A DNA stretch of 64,000 nucleotides from Holacanthus passer (GCA_025331565.1 JAFREQ010000090.1:3393501-3457500), one strand, 5' to 3'; shown: positions 42,801 to 54,169, counted from the first letter of the stretch. Numbers and translations: made by a program. The notes: generated by a model from the letters alone, not told the origin.

Positions 42801-43074
42801 CAATCTGCAGCAGCTGCACACAGGACACACTGTTCATACAGTCACGGATGTTTCTGCTCATGTGTGTCAGCGTCCAGCTCAAAGCCTCCACATACAAACA
42901 CTCTGAAATGTGTTGAACACAGGAAACAAACACGATACATCTGCTTTAACATGTATGAAGCTCAAATCTCTGGAAGCTCGTTTCTGCCAGGAAAAGTACA
43001 AAGTCTTTTTAGTTTAGGATTTAGTTTTATAGTCTTTTTAGTTTAGGATTTAGTTTTATTTCAGGCTTTGCTTC

Positions 43075-43995
43075 AGTCCTGGAGGTGTGGTCTTCAGGTG
43101 GTGGAGGTGTGGTCTTCAGTGGTGGAGGTGTGGTCTTCAGGTGCTGGAGGTGTGGTCTTCAGTGGTGGAGGTGTGGTCTTCAGGTGGTGGAGGTGTGGTC
43201 TTCAGTGGTGGAGGTGTGGTCTTCAGGTGTTGGAGGTGTGGTCTTCAGTGGTGGAGGTGTGGTCTTCAGGTGTTGGAGGTGTGGTCTTCAGGTGTTGGAG
43301 GTGTGGTCTTCAGTGGTGGAGGTGTGGTCTTCAGGTGCTGGAGGTGTGGTCTTCAGGTGCTGGAGGTGTGGTCTTCAGGTGCTGGAGGTGTGGTCTTCAG
43401 GTGGTGGAGGTGTGGTCTTCAGGTGCTGGAGGTGTGGTCTTCAGGTGTTGGAGGTGTGGTCTTCAGTGGTGGAGGTGTGGTCTTCAGGTGGTGGAGGTGT
43501 GGTCTTCAGGTGTTGGAGGTGTGGTCTTCAGTGGTGGAGGTGTGGTCTTCAGGTGGTGGAGGTGTGGTCTTCAGTGGTGGAGGTGTGGTCTTCAGGTGGT
43601 GGAGGTGTGGCCTTCAGGTGGTGGAGGTGTGGTCTTCAGTGGTGGAGGTGTGGTCTTCAGGTGCTGGAGGTGTGGTCTTCAGGTGTTGGAGGTGTGGTCT
43701 TCAGGTGGTGGAGGTGTGGTCTTCAGTGGCGGAGGTGTGGTCTTCAGGTGGTGGAGGTGTGGTCTTCAGGTGGTGGAGGTGTGGCCTTCAGGTGGTGGAG
43801 GTGTGGCCTTCAGGTGGTGGAGGTGTGGTCTTCAGGTGTTGGAGGTGTGGTCTTCAGGTGGTGGAGGTGTGGTCTTCAGGTGGTGGAGGTGTGGTCTTCA
43901 GGTGGTGGAGGTGTGGTCTTCAGTGGTGGAGGTGTGGTCTTCAGGTGATGGAGGTGTGGTCTTCAGGTGTTGGAGGTGTGGTCTTCAGGTGGAGG
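43075..43995 (+). repeat. 21/22-bp minisatellite (GGAGGTGTGGTCTTCAG + GTGGT or TGGT)
   Basis: About 42 units over 920 bp. Each has the core GGAGGTGTGGTCTTCAG followed by a four- or five-base spacer (TGGT, GTGGT, GTGCT, GTGTT), so the period alternates between 21 and 22 bp. All three forward frames stay open (321, 287 and 377 codons), which is a property of the unit and not evidence for a gene. Confidence 0.97.
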
Positions 43996-44286
43996 GCCTC
44001 TCTGTTCTCTCAGCTGTCTTCAATCTCACCTAACGACTGGCAGCTTAAATCCCCCTCTCCTTCTCCTGCGAGCTGCCAGATCGTCCTCTGTGGTTCCTGT
44101 GTTCCCTGTCTTTCCCCCTGTTTTCCAGTTATTCATGTTTCCAGTGTTCTTGTCTTCCAGTGTTCCCTTTTTCTCCACCTTTTTGGTTTTTCTTGTAAGT
44201 CCTCAAATTTCTTTTCTTAAATAAATCCCTCTTACCCAGTCACCCTCGTCTGTGTCTCGCTCCTGGGACCAATTAAGAACTAACCC

Positions 44287-44590
44287 CTAGGAGCTCTCCA
44301 GAGCTGTTAAAGTGTCCTGCAGGGGGTGGGAGTCGTTCTCCAACATGGATGACAGCTTAGCCACAATCCTCCTCTCTCCCACCACCTCCACTGAGTCCAG
44401 GGGGCAACCCAGTGCAGAGCTGGCCTTCTTCATCAGTTTGTCCAGTCTCTTCCTGTCTGCAGCTGAAATGCTGCTGCCCCAGCAAGTTACTCCATGGAAA
44501 ATGGCTGATGCCACAACAGAGTCGTAGAAGGTCTTCAGGAGTGACCTCAGTCTCCTGAGCAGATAGAGTCTGCTCTGACCTTTCTGTAAA
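44287..44590 (-). mobile_element. Fragment of the Rex1/L2-like element, inverted
   Basis: About 300 bp whose minus strand encodes the C-terminal RT region (RLYLLRRLRSLLKTFYDSVV, KRLDKLMKKASSALG). It matches 34,893-35,195 in opposite orientation with few differences. It lacks the rest of the element and its 3' tail. Confidence 0.9.
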
Positions 44591-45279
44591 GTGCAGCAGT
44601 GTTGTGAGTAACGATCAGAAAAATGTCTGAAATGTTTATTCATTGGATTGATATTTGTTTGTTTGTTGTTATATTGTTTTATTTCATATGCTGATAATTT
44701 ATGTATATAAATGTCTTCTGGCTGCGACAGATCACTTGAAGAGCTCAACATTAGTTATAGGAGAGTTTTTTCTTTCTGAAGTTATTTATGATTCTTAATA
44801 ACATTTTATATAACAGACTTTAACTGTGGTCACTGTGTAAAATCTCATCATTCATCTTTTAATAAGCACATAATTAACAAATTATTATCAAAAATATCTG
44901 AATAAACAACAGATCTGAAGAAAGAAAGATTTTACATGTAAATAAAGAGAAAGGAAACGGATGAAGAGAATAAAATGCAGTTTATAAAAATATCTCAGCC
45001 TCTAAAACCTGTTGATAAAATTGAAACTGGAGGCGTCGTTTCTCACATGGACAGAAGAAATATTCTCCTCCTGCTGAGTAATTGGGGTCATGATGACATT
45101 TTATGAAAACATCAGAGCTTCTAAAAACCAATAAAGGAGAGTGAAGGACAGCGTCTCCGTCCGTCCAATCCGCTGCCGATGGTCTATTTTTGGAGAAAAA
45201 AAAACAAGGAAAAAAGGAAAAGAAATGATGATTAATGTTATTGGATTATTTACATTCGCTCAACATGACTGAGCCGCAG

Positions 45280-45490
45280 AAATGAAATTAAAATGTGTGT
45301 TGAATGGGATTTTCCAGGAAAGTCCTGTAAAAACCACGACGGTAATAAGGAATAACTAATTCTCCCAAAGTCGATTAAACACCATCTCATCCCGCAGGAA
45401 AATACAGTGCAGGCTGGAGGACAAATAAGATCTGGATTAGACAACTGTGGGGACATTAAGAGGCAGATTAAAGTGTTTTTATCCATTATT
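45280..45490. promoter_or_regulatory. Candidate conserved non-coding segment
   Basis: Unique-looking sequence with GGTAATAAGGAATAACTAAT, GTCGATTAAAC, TCTGGATTAGAC and CAGATTAAAG, that is several homeodomain-type words in 200 bp. The call is weak, from motif density only. Confidence 0.25.
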
Positions 45491-45769
45491 TTTATTATTA
45501 TTCAGCGTGTTCTTGTTCTGAGGGCTTAACTCTGCTGGTTAGTCCAGGAAACAAGCCATTAAACACAGAAATGATCACATCTGAGAAAATAAACCTGCAG
45601 GACTGAAGGAGGATTCTTTGATTCTAAAGTCAGACTCTTTACAAGTCGAAACGAATCATCTAAGAAACTCAGAATTAAATAACAGTCACAGTTTTTTCTC
45701 CCTCTAAAGGCTCCAGGGCGCTTCCCTGAGGGATCCCAACAATCTGCCTGATTAACATCCACCTTTTTT

Positions 45770-45830
45770 TGTGAATTTTGCCACTGTGGGATGAATAACG
45801 GTATATTTTATCTTATCTTTTCATATATGT
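45770..45830 (+). mobile_element. L2/Rex-type retrotransposon 3' tail fragment
   Basis: GTGGGATGAATAACGGTATA followed by TTTTATCTTATCTTTT resembles the terminal 40 bp of the element at 35.6 kb. Only the tail remains. Confidence 0.5.
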
Positions 45831-46369
45831 CCCTGTACAGCCTGAGTGGTTTCTCCCCTTCATATGAAAAAAAAACAACATTACAAATGTGTAAAAGTTA
45901 TAAAACAACAAAGCTTCTGAATGGTCTGAAAGAAAATGATATGATACAAATAGAACCTTGAAAAGCTCCTGAAAGGTAATTCGAGGTAATTAGACTGAAA
46001 TGTAATGGACATATTGTGATGTTGTCAATTCACAGTCTGATTATGTGTCTTATATATTCATCATGTTGGGACTCTTCTTTTCTTTTGTTATTTTCCTGTG
46101 AGTTTCAGTTTGGGCTGTTTTTCCTTTATTACAGTCGAGAGCTGGTAGGAAACAAGAGACAGGACAAACAACCACAACATTTCAACATCAGATAAACTCA
46201 TCGTCATTTGACCTGAAGTGCTGAGCAGAGCATGAATGGATGAATGGATGAATGGATGAAGTGAGTTGTAATGTCCTGCAGAAAATTCTTGATATAAGAT
46301 GAAAATATTCAGGTCTGTGTACTCGGGTTGAGTAAATGTACTCGTCAGTCTGACCTCAGTGGAGGATTA

Positions 46370-46625
46370 GCTGTTTGGACTTCTTTCATTTTTCAATCTA
46401 TTTTAAACAATAGCTTCAGATTAGCCGGCAGAGTCAGAGTGCATCAAATAAAGAAAATTGCATTAAATTATCCCATTAATATTATTATATTTGCTGCAGC
46501 GACGGGCTTCGCTCCAACATTATATAATGAAACAAAGTGGTTTTACTCACTTATCCCTTCAAGCCTCGTCCAGGAAGGAGCCATGCTAGTAAATGAAAAT
46601 TGGATTGTTGTGTTATAATGCAGCC
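46370..46625. promoter_or_regulatory. Candidate conserved non-coding segment
   Basis: Unique sequence with CAGATTAGCC, ATTGCATTAAATTATCCCAT and ATTGGATTGTTG words. An open frame of 96 codons spans it but has no recognisable protein, and its codon pattern does not suggest coding. Inferred only. Confidence 0.25.
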
Positions 46626-46904
46626 GTGTCCAAATGAAAAACTGCAGAGAGGACGCAGGAAATCATGTCTTCATCCTCTAAGTCACCCCACAGTTTATTC
46701 ACTGAAGACGGAGGACATTGACTGAAGACACGGAGGACGTTGACTGAAGACACAGGAACTGAGCGTCCACAGGCTAACATGCTAACGAGCTAACAAGCTA
46801 ATGAGCTAACATGCTTACAAGCACTGCATCTGACTCTGGTACATGAACTGATCAGGTGACCTCAAAGCTCCCAGTTGCTCTCTTCAGGTTTCTTCATTGT
46901 ACAG

Positions 46905-47337
46905 TCGAGTGGAGTCAGGTCGAGTAAAGTCAGGTTGAGTGGAGTCGGGTCGAGTCGAGTGGAGTCAGGTCGAGTGGAGTCGGGTCGAGTGGAGTTGGGT
47001 CGAGTGGAGTCGGGTCGAGTGGAGTTGGGTCGAGTGGAGTAGAGTTGGGTCGAGTGGAGTAGAGTCGGGTGGAGTCGGGTCGAGTGGAGTTGGGTCGAGT
47101 GGAGTCGGGTCGAGTGGAGTAGAGTCAGGTCGAGTGGAGTAGAGTCGGGTGGAGTCGGGTCGAGTAGAGTCGGGTCGAGTGGAGTCGGGTCGAGTGGAGT
47201 TGGGTCAAGTGGAGTAGAGTCAGGTCGAGTGGAGTTGGGTCGAGTGGAGTCGGGTCGAGTGGAGTAGAGTCAGGTCGAGTGGAGTAGAGTCGGGTGGAGT
47301 CGGGTTGAGTGGAGTCGGGTCGAGTCGAGTCGAGCGG
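46905..47337 (+). repeat. Pentamer-based minisatellite (GAGTC/GGGTC/GAGTG)
   Basis: About 430 bp made of five-base words (GAGTC, GGGTC, GAGTG, GAGTA, GGGTT) in higher-order blocks such as GGGTCGAGTGGAGT. It has no gene content. Confidence 0.95.
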
Positions 47338-47597
47338 TCTGAGGTGTGTGTTCTGGCTGTGAGGAGCTGCAGGATGTTTCCAGATGTTCTGGATCACGTT
47401 GTCTCTTTTTGAACATGTGGTCGTAGGATTTTGAATCTGAGCAGCGTGACTCGATCTAATTGGATGTGAATCAGCATCAAGTGCTTCAAACACTCATGTT
47501 AAAGTGATAAAAACACTGTTTGCAGTCACTGATGGAGATCAGAGGATCAAAGTTTTTTCTGTTTCCTATAACTTTATTTCTAACTATAACTTTATTT

Positions 47598-47628
47598 CAT
47601 GCCGGGTCGAAGAACTCGACCCGGCATG
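47598..47628. other. Perfect 13-bp inverted repeat with 5-nt loop
   Basis: The arms CATGCCGGGTCGA and TCGACCCGGCATG are separated by AGAAC. They are GC-rich and lie in AT-rich surroundings. The function is unknown. Confidence 0.9.
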
Positions 47629-47995
47629 TTTCCTCTCATTTATTTATATGGATGAAGTTTTTGGACTGTTTGTACAATGATCCAACAGATTTCCTGTTCC
47701 TCCACTTATCCAACGAGGACTGATCACCTGCTCCCGGTCGACCGCAGTCTGTGACCTGATCAGTTTGAGTTCGTCCTCAACAAACAGCAGTGAGTGAAAA
47801 CCACGGCGACACAGTGTTAATGTGTGTGTGTGCGTGTGTGTGTGTGCGTGAGTCGAACATCAGTCCAGATGTTGACAGCTGCAGTTTCTCCTCAATAAGC
47901 TCATATAAGAGACAGAAAACAATTCATAGAGCAGAACTAAGCCTCGCTTCACACACACTAATGGATCCTATAGAAGCAGATTTAATCATATACAG

Positions 47996-47996
47996 C

Positions 47997-48037
<41 letters not shown>

Positions 48038-48216
48038 TTGTTTCACTATCCCCATGGAGACACTCCATTGACATGATGCAGTCCCTAACCTCTAACTCTA
48101 ACACTAACCTTTCTGTAATTGTGACCAAGTCCTAACCCTCAAAAAGTAGTCTGGACCCATGGGGACCTCAGTTTTGTGTGTAGTCAGGTTAAAGTCCCCA
48201 CCAGGATATAAAAACA

Positions 48217-48260
<44 letters not shown>
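47996..48260 (+). repeat. Common teleost repeat flanked by CA microsatellites
   Basis: CA runs at about 48,000-48,032 and 48,218-48,258 bracket CTTGTTTCACTATCCCCATG, CTCCATTGACATGATGCAGT, CTAACCTCTAACTCTAACAC and GTCCCCACCAGGATATAAAA. I recognise this as a frequent fish interspersed sequence but cannot name the family. Confidence 0.6.
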
Positions 48261-48261
<1 letters not shown>

Positions 48262-48714
48262 AGTTCTGTTTCTTTCATTCAGTCAGTGTCCCAGTAGGAC
48301 ACAGGTATTTGGACAGTGATATTTTTGTGGTGGACATTCATGATCCTCAGACGACGGATTCTCATAATTCACTTCCGCAGAACGAACACGTCTCCTCACG
48401 TTTGTGGAATAAACCTCCAGACTTCACATCACGGCTTCTTTTCTGTGGACTTTCATAGCAAAACTGAGGTCGAGAGTGAACGAGAAGATCCAGAAGTTCA
48501 GGTCCACAGAAACAGCTGCTGTTTCCAGGTCTATGTCTCTGTTTGTCCGTTTTTATCTTCATGTCAACTCTTTGTAACTTTGAGAGCAACTTCAACTCAA
48601 ACTCCTTCTTGGTGTTTACATGTTGTAAAACTGATTTTGAATCTGAAACAAAAGCATCCAAATAATTCAGATTATTCATAGTTAACACAGTTTGTAGCTG
48701 CATTGTTTGCTGGG

Positions 48715-49256
48715 CCCAGTGAATCCAGTGAGCCCAGTGAATCCAGTGAATCCAGTGAGCCCAGTGAATCCAGTGAACCCAGTGAATCCAGTGAACCCAG
48801 TGAGCCCAGTGAATCCAGTGAGCCCAGTGAGCCCAGTGAGCCCAGTGAATCCAGTGAGCCCAGTGAATCCAGTGAGCCCAGTGAATCCAGTGAGCCCAGT
48901 GAGCCCAGTGAGCCCAGTGAATCCAGTGAGCCCAGTGAATCCAGTGAACCCAGTGAGCCCAGTGAATCCAGTGAGCCCAGTGAATCCAGTGAGCCCAGTG
49001 AATCCAGTGAATCCAGTGAGCCCAGTGAATCCAGTGAGCCCAGTGAATCCAGTGAATCCAGTGAGCCCAGTGAATCCAGTGAATCCAGTGAATCCAGTGA
49101 GCCCAGTGAATCCAGTGAATCCAGTGAATCCAGTGAGCCCAGTGAGCCCAGTGAATCCAGTGAGCCCAGTGAATCCAGTGAACCCAGTGAATCCAGTGAA
49201 TCCAGTGAACCCAGTGAATCCAGTGAGCCCAGTGAATCCAGTGAATCCAGTGAGCA
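48715..49256 (+). repeat. 9-bp minisatellite CCAGTGAAT/CCAGTGAGC
   Basis: About 60 units of CCAGTGAAT, CCAGTGAGC or CCAGTGAAC. Because the period is a multiple of three, several frames are open for 185-213 codons (ESSEPS-like, PVNPVS-like, and GFTGLTG on the minus strand). None has flanking exon signals. Confidence 0.97.
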
Positions 49257-49432
49257 ATAAACTATTGTGGGTTCGTGAGAAAAAATTCAATTTTCATTCA
49301 TCATTAAAAACAAGAATTGAAAATCATGGCTATATCATCACTATATAGATTTAAGCTCTGGTTCAGTTTCTGTGTCATTCAGTGATGTTTTACATGATAA
49401 TTAATTATTAATTATTATTCGAATTGAACCTT

Positions 49433-49550
49433 AGAAGACATATTGTTCGAAGACATGTTGTTAGAAGACATGTTGTTAGAAGACATATTGTTAGAAGACA
49501 TGTTGTTAGATTACATGTAGTTAGATTACATGTAGTTAGATTACATGTTG
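49433..49550 (+). repeat. 15-bp tandem repeat (GAAGACATGTTGTTA)
   Basis: Seven to eight units. The last three drift to GATTACATGTAGTTA. Confidence 0.9.
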
Positions 49551-49794
49551 TCTTCCAGCCTCCTGACCTTTAATATGAGCGCAGTGAAATGCTAAAGCCT
49601 TCAGTCAATCTGCTGCTCGACGATTGAAGCGACTGTAAATCTGATTCAACACAAACTTCATCAAATCAAAGCTCAACTTTCACATCATTTCATTTTAAAG
49701 GTCAAGGGTCCAGTTACACAAAGGATTCTGGAAAAAAGAGATGGACACTTTTTTAAAACTTTATTACTGTAACAGGAAGTGACTGAGCTCATTT

Positions 49795-50445
49795 TACAGT
49801 TTTGTGTGTTTTACAGTAGCACATTTACTCAAATACTGTCATGATTACTTTACTCGAGTATTCCCAGGTGATGCTACTTTCTCCTTCTCCTCCATCTGAA
49901 ATGTTTTACATTTTGCTTCACTACATTTGTCTGACAGCTTTAGTTACTAGTTACTCTTCAGTTTTTCCTTCCTGTCCAGTGAAAACCACGTATCTCCAGA
50001 TGTTTGTGATAAAGTGAAGGATGACGTTTTCCTTCATGAGAAAATTCTCCTCCTTCTGAAGCTGAATCAGCTCTTTAAAAAGCCTCTTGGATCAAAAAGC
50101 ATCGACACAAAGCTGAAAACAGGCTGTTTTTCTCATGAAGCTTTGTAGAGATACGTGGTTCTCACAGGACGACCAGGCTACAAACACATGATGATCTTCT
50201 ACAATCTGATGCTCGTTGCTGGAGATGAAAGCGGCCGACAGGATATAAAGTCGTTCAATGAGCTTCAACATCTCCAGCAGGAAAATGACTCAGACACATT
50301 AAAGCAGCAGAAGAAGAATCCAGAGAGAAACTGACAGGAAACAGTTCACTCACACAGGAGCAGTTCAAGTACTTTAAGTACATTCTGCTGATAATATTTA
50401 GATACTTTTACTTTATTCAGGTTTTACATGCAGGACTTAGTGAGG
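49795..50445 (+). mobile_element. Most complete copy of the AT-rich interspersed element (copy k)
   Basis: The left end TAGCACATTTACTCAAATAC, the central part and the right end CAAGTACTTTAAGTACATTC with TTACTTTATTCAGG are all present. Over 49,990-50,395 it is almost identical to the reverse complement of 13,610-13,965, which implies recent duplication or transposition. It has no open reading frame, so it is non-autonomous. Confidence 0.75.
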
Positions 50446-50639
50446 CCACGAGCTTCAAACTGAAAGTGTCACCTTCTTTCTTTCTGTTTATCAGCTGTGA
50501 TTAATGTCTTTATGGTTCATGAATCCTCAGAAATGTAATTGTATTAGAAATTGGTAGTAAAGTTTCTCCTGTTTGTTAAAAGCTGATTTGTTTGTTGCTT
50601 CTTCCTAAATGACAGATGAGGATGAAAAGTGGCGACTTG

Positions 50640-51070
50640 AATCACACAGAGACAGAAATCCTATTTGGATCCTCACAGAAACTCGTCTCCCCCTCTTCTT
50701 CCCCTCGCAGCCTTAATTTCCTGATAACCTGTTAATTGTATTGTTTTTCACTCACATCACATGATTACTGCGACGACCCGGCGACTCAAATCACTTAATG
50801 CATTATGATTGAGGCCAGGCGCTCGACCGGCCTCCTTTAGCCAAATGACTGTTGATATTTGCTTTTAATTTAAGCAATCCACTACAAGACTCATTAACAT
50901 GCTGCTAGATTAACTGCTTCCAAGCTGAGGTTATCCGCCTCTTAATGCCCTTTCCATGGGAGATAATCCGTGCTAACTTGGATTGGAGGCTACAATGAGA
51001 TAAGCAGCGAATATGAAGAGATGAAGGAGAACCTGTCTGATCTGATCTGAGCCTCCAACGATGATTGTTT
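50640..51070. promoter_or_regulatory. Candidate conserved non-coding element
   Basis: Unique, repeat-free sequence dense in homeodomain-like words (TGTTAATTGTATTG, CATTATGATTGAGG, TTTTAATTTAAGCAATCC, GGTTATCCGCC, GATAATCC, TTGGATTGG). This is the densest such run in the spacer. Functional assignment is inferred. Confidence 0.35.
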
Positions 51071-52400
51071 TTCTCTTTCTGTGGCAATTTGCTTAATTTG
51101 GGTTTTATTGACAGGCAGTTTGTCAGAGACCCTGAAGGCAGCACGGATCCTGCAGACAGACGGACGGACAGAATTATTGATTAGTTCAATAACACCAGTT
51201 CTCTTCCAGTCAAACATTATGAAACGGTTCTGTAAATATTTTCTGTCAAAACAGTTTTAAGCAACAAAGATTCTGTTGCTGTGTCAGACAGAAACTAGTT
51301 TAACGACACTGGTTAAAATTTTAAAAAGAGAAGATTTGAAAACATTCAGTTTGTTAGACAGACACGTCCTGTTCTGCTGCTCAGGCTTCATCAGATGGAT
51401 TCATTCGCACAGATGCTTCAAGTCGAGTGAACGCAAACTGTCACTCATCCGACTGTAGGTCCGCGTACTGACCAGAGAACCTCACCACTCGAAAGCAGGA
51501 CAAAGACGATGTGACGCAGAGGGAAGTGAGACAGAGACCAGATCCACACGGGACAGGAAGGGACAGCTGCAGCACATCAGGGCGAAGCAGGTGATCAGAG
51601 GAAGAAAGTGAAGAGTCTGAACTGAGAAGACCTGAGTATACGAAAATAAAAGAGGAAATGAAGAACATAAGAAGCTGGAACGTGACCTTCAACAGCAGAA
51701 TGAGACGTCACATCCAGAGGAGTTCCCCCTCGAGCGGCTCCGGGTGGTGCCCTCGCTCCCGTGCAGCGGGGTCGCCGTCCAGGCCTTCACACAGACACAC
51801 ATTACGTCCTCCCTGTCCGCTCGTGGTGAACAGACTGTTGTGATCTGGATCAAATCTTTTCTTCTGGAGCAGCAGAGCTGCTGCTTTAATGCTGCTCAAA
51901 CAGTTCGAGTCTCAAAACCAATAATAAATCAATTTCTCAGTTTTTCATGAGTTCGTCTCTTTGTACATTGATGGAGAGAACAGATGGACAAAGGGACCAT
52001 CGAGACTACTTTCATCTGAACGCAGGACTTTTATTTGGAGTGGAGAACTTTTACGTTGTTGTGTTTTGCTTCAGGACGAGACGGAATCAGATGAAGAGTC
52101 ACAGAGAGAAAGTGATGAAGATGAAGAGCGAGGTCATGACAAACAAATCCAACCCTTTGACTGCAGCAATAAGAAAGACGTTCAAACACAATGGATTATT
52201 ATTATTATTATTATTATGCGCTGAGGATAAATCTGTGAGAGGTCACAGCTGGTGCATGCTGGGAGAGAGGACGAGGAGAAAAGTGCAATTCTGGATGATT
52301 TCATATTGAACCAACTGTGATTTGTTTGAACTGAAGCCATATGGTTTTTCACTGATCAACAACCCCCCGAGATTAGAGGCTCGAGGAACCAGAGAGAGTC
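51071..52400. other. Spacer, no recognised features
   Basis: Several short open frames occur here, but none has a known domain or convincing splice context. There is a short ATT run at about 52,193-52,216. Confidence 0.4.
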
Positions 52401-52402
52401 CT

Positions 52403-52590
52403 GCTGGAGGAGGAGGAGGAGGAGGAGGAGGAGGAGGATGAGGAGGAGGACGAGGAGCAGGAAGAGGAGGAGCAGGAGCAGGAGGACGAGGAGGAGCAGG
52501 AGCAGGAGGACGAGGAGGACGAGGAGGAAGACGAGGAGGAGCAGGAGGCGGAGGAGGACGAGGAGGAGGAAGAGGAGGAGGAGGAGGTTG
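52403..52590 (+). repeat. Polypurine AGG/ACG tract
   Basis: About 185 bp with virtually only A and G plus spaced ACGAGG and AGCAGG. The Arg-rich forward and Leu/Ser-rich reverse open frames are artefacts. An interspersed-element end follows at 52,720-52,795. Confidence 0.95.
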
Positions 52591-53814
52591 TCATGTGTCT
52601 CCAGCTCCATGAAACAGCAGGCATCTCCTCTTCCTCCGTCTGCTGATAGTTTTTTATATAAAACCTTCATTTGTAAAGAAGCTGTCAGATGAATGTGGAG
52701 AAGTAAAACAATCGATGTTGTGGAGGAGGAAGACTCAGTACAAGTACCTCAGATGTGTATTTAAGCACAGTATTTGAGTAAATGTACAGCAAAGTTGATG
52801 TCAGGAGCGAAATATTCTTGTGGTTGAACTTGATTCTCTTGAAGCTTCAGATCAGCTGATCAGCTTCAAACCTTTCTGTCTTTGTTTTCAACTGAAATTT
52901 AATATTTGAGATTTTTTAAACCGATGGCTGATTTAATTTCTCCTCCAATCTGTTCTTAGCCTCGTTTGTGCTAATCCTCTCACACACACACACACACACA
53001 CACACACTTTTCTCTTATTGAACACACACACACAGTTTTCATCCCAGTCATGTTTGCAGGGAGTCGACAGGAAGTCTCCACTGAGCATGCTCCATAGACC
53101 GAGAAACAGAGGAGGCATCTTCCTCATTTGTAAACACACATCTAAGAAGTGAAGACGACGGCAGACTGATGAAGGTCCGACAGCTCGTTCTTGGTGTCCA
53201 GTCCTGGAATTCCCTCCTTCATTTGACCTGATGATTCCTGACTAATTATCACAGTTTGAATGGCAGCTGGGTGGGGGGGGGGTGACAGATGGAGGAGAGA
53301 GGAGAGAGGAAAGGAGGGGATGGAGGGTGGGGGTAGATGAAGTGGAAGTGACAGACAGACAGACAGACAGATCTTGGGGACAGCCCGTCCTCCTGGACTG
53401 CACTGGTCCCTGTCCCGGGGGACGTGTCCTGTGTCCTGAGCCTGCAGACCTCCACGCTCGGCCCGGGATGAAGACACTGACCGTCAGTCGTGTGCGAGCG
53501 ACGGCCGAAGAGTCAGGATTAGGGTCAGAAAGAGAGACGGGGGTGGATGAAGGGTCAGGAGGGTTTCGGGGTCGGGGTCAAAGGTCGAAGGTATCAACTC
53601 GGGAAAGTGTCTTCATGTGCCCGGAGACGGTGAAACTGTGGACTGATGAGAAAGTCGAGCGCAGAGTTCGTGTTGAGAGCAAACATTTTTACCTGACTGA
53701 ATATTTGTGGTTTTCCTTCTCGTTTCCAGCGGCCGCCTCTGATTGACTCGTCACAGTTTTAAAGGAAACAGGAAGTCACTAATTCAGAAAGAAAACAAAA
53801 CCATCCCTCTTTGA

Positions 53815-53965
53815 CATTTAGTTGTCCATTTGGGTCGAGGTTTAAATTAGCATAATGCATCGAGCTTATCGAGCGAAGCGGCACGCGTTGGCCTCGCGTG
53901 GCGCGGGCGGCGCGACGCCTCCAGAAACGTCCAGACACACTGCGTCTCCGTACAGTGTTAAACGT
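53815..53965. promoter_or_regulatory. CpG-dense segment with POU/homeodomain-like words
   Basis: AAATTAGCATAATGCATCGA is followed by about 90 bp with many CpG (GCGAAGCGGCACGCG, GGCGCGGGCGGCGCGACG) in otherwise CpG-poor spacer. It may be a small CpG island or a conserved element. Confidence 0.3.
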
Positions 53966-54169
53966 TGTCATCATTAGCCATTAGAGCTGATGGCAGCAGA
54001 CAGACTGCAGCTTTCTCTGGATGCTGTTGTTTGTCTGGCTTGGCCTCATGCACTTTAAGGGCTGAGATTACAAAATGTAAATGAGTGTGTGTGTGTGTGT
54101 GTGTGTGTGTTGGGGGTTCAGACCTCATATAAGAGTATATGGTCCAGACTTCCAGACACAGACTCCAGT

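Noticed and set aside
43068..44220. Three overlapping frames of 287-377 residues
   Set aside because: They are products of the 21/22-bp minisatellite.
48090..48150. Interstitial telomere-like CTAACC words
   Set aside because: They are irregular, few, and part of a common fish interspersed repeat. They do not form a TTAGGG array.
43075..49256. CRISPR-like repeat arrays
   Set aside because: The units are contiguous with no unique spacers, and the genome is a vertebrate.
48682..49348. About 200-residue frames on both strands
   Set aside because: They come from the 9-bp minisatellite, with no promoter or splice context.
52356..52692. Arg-rich and Leu/Ser-rich frames
   Set aside because: They are translations of the polypurine tract.
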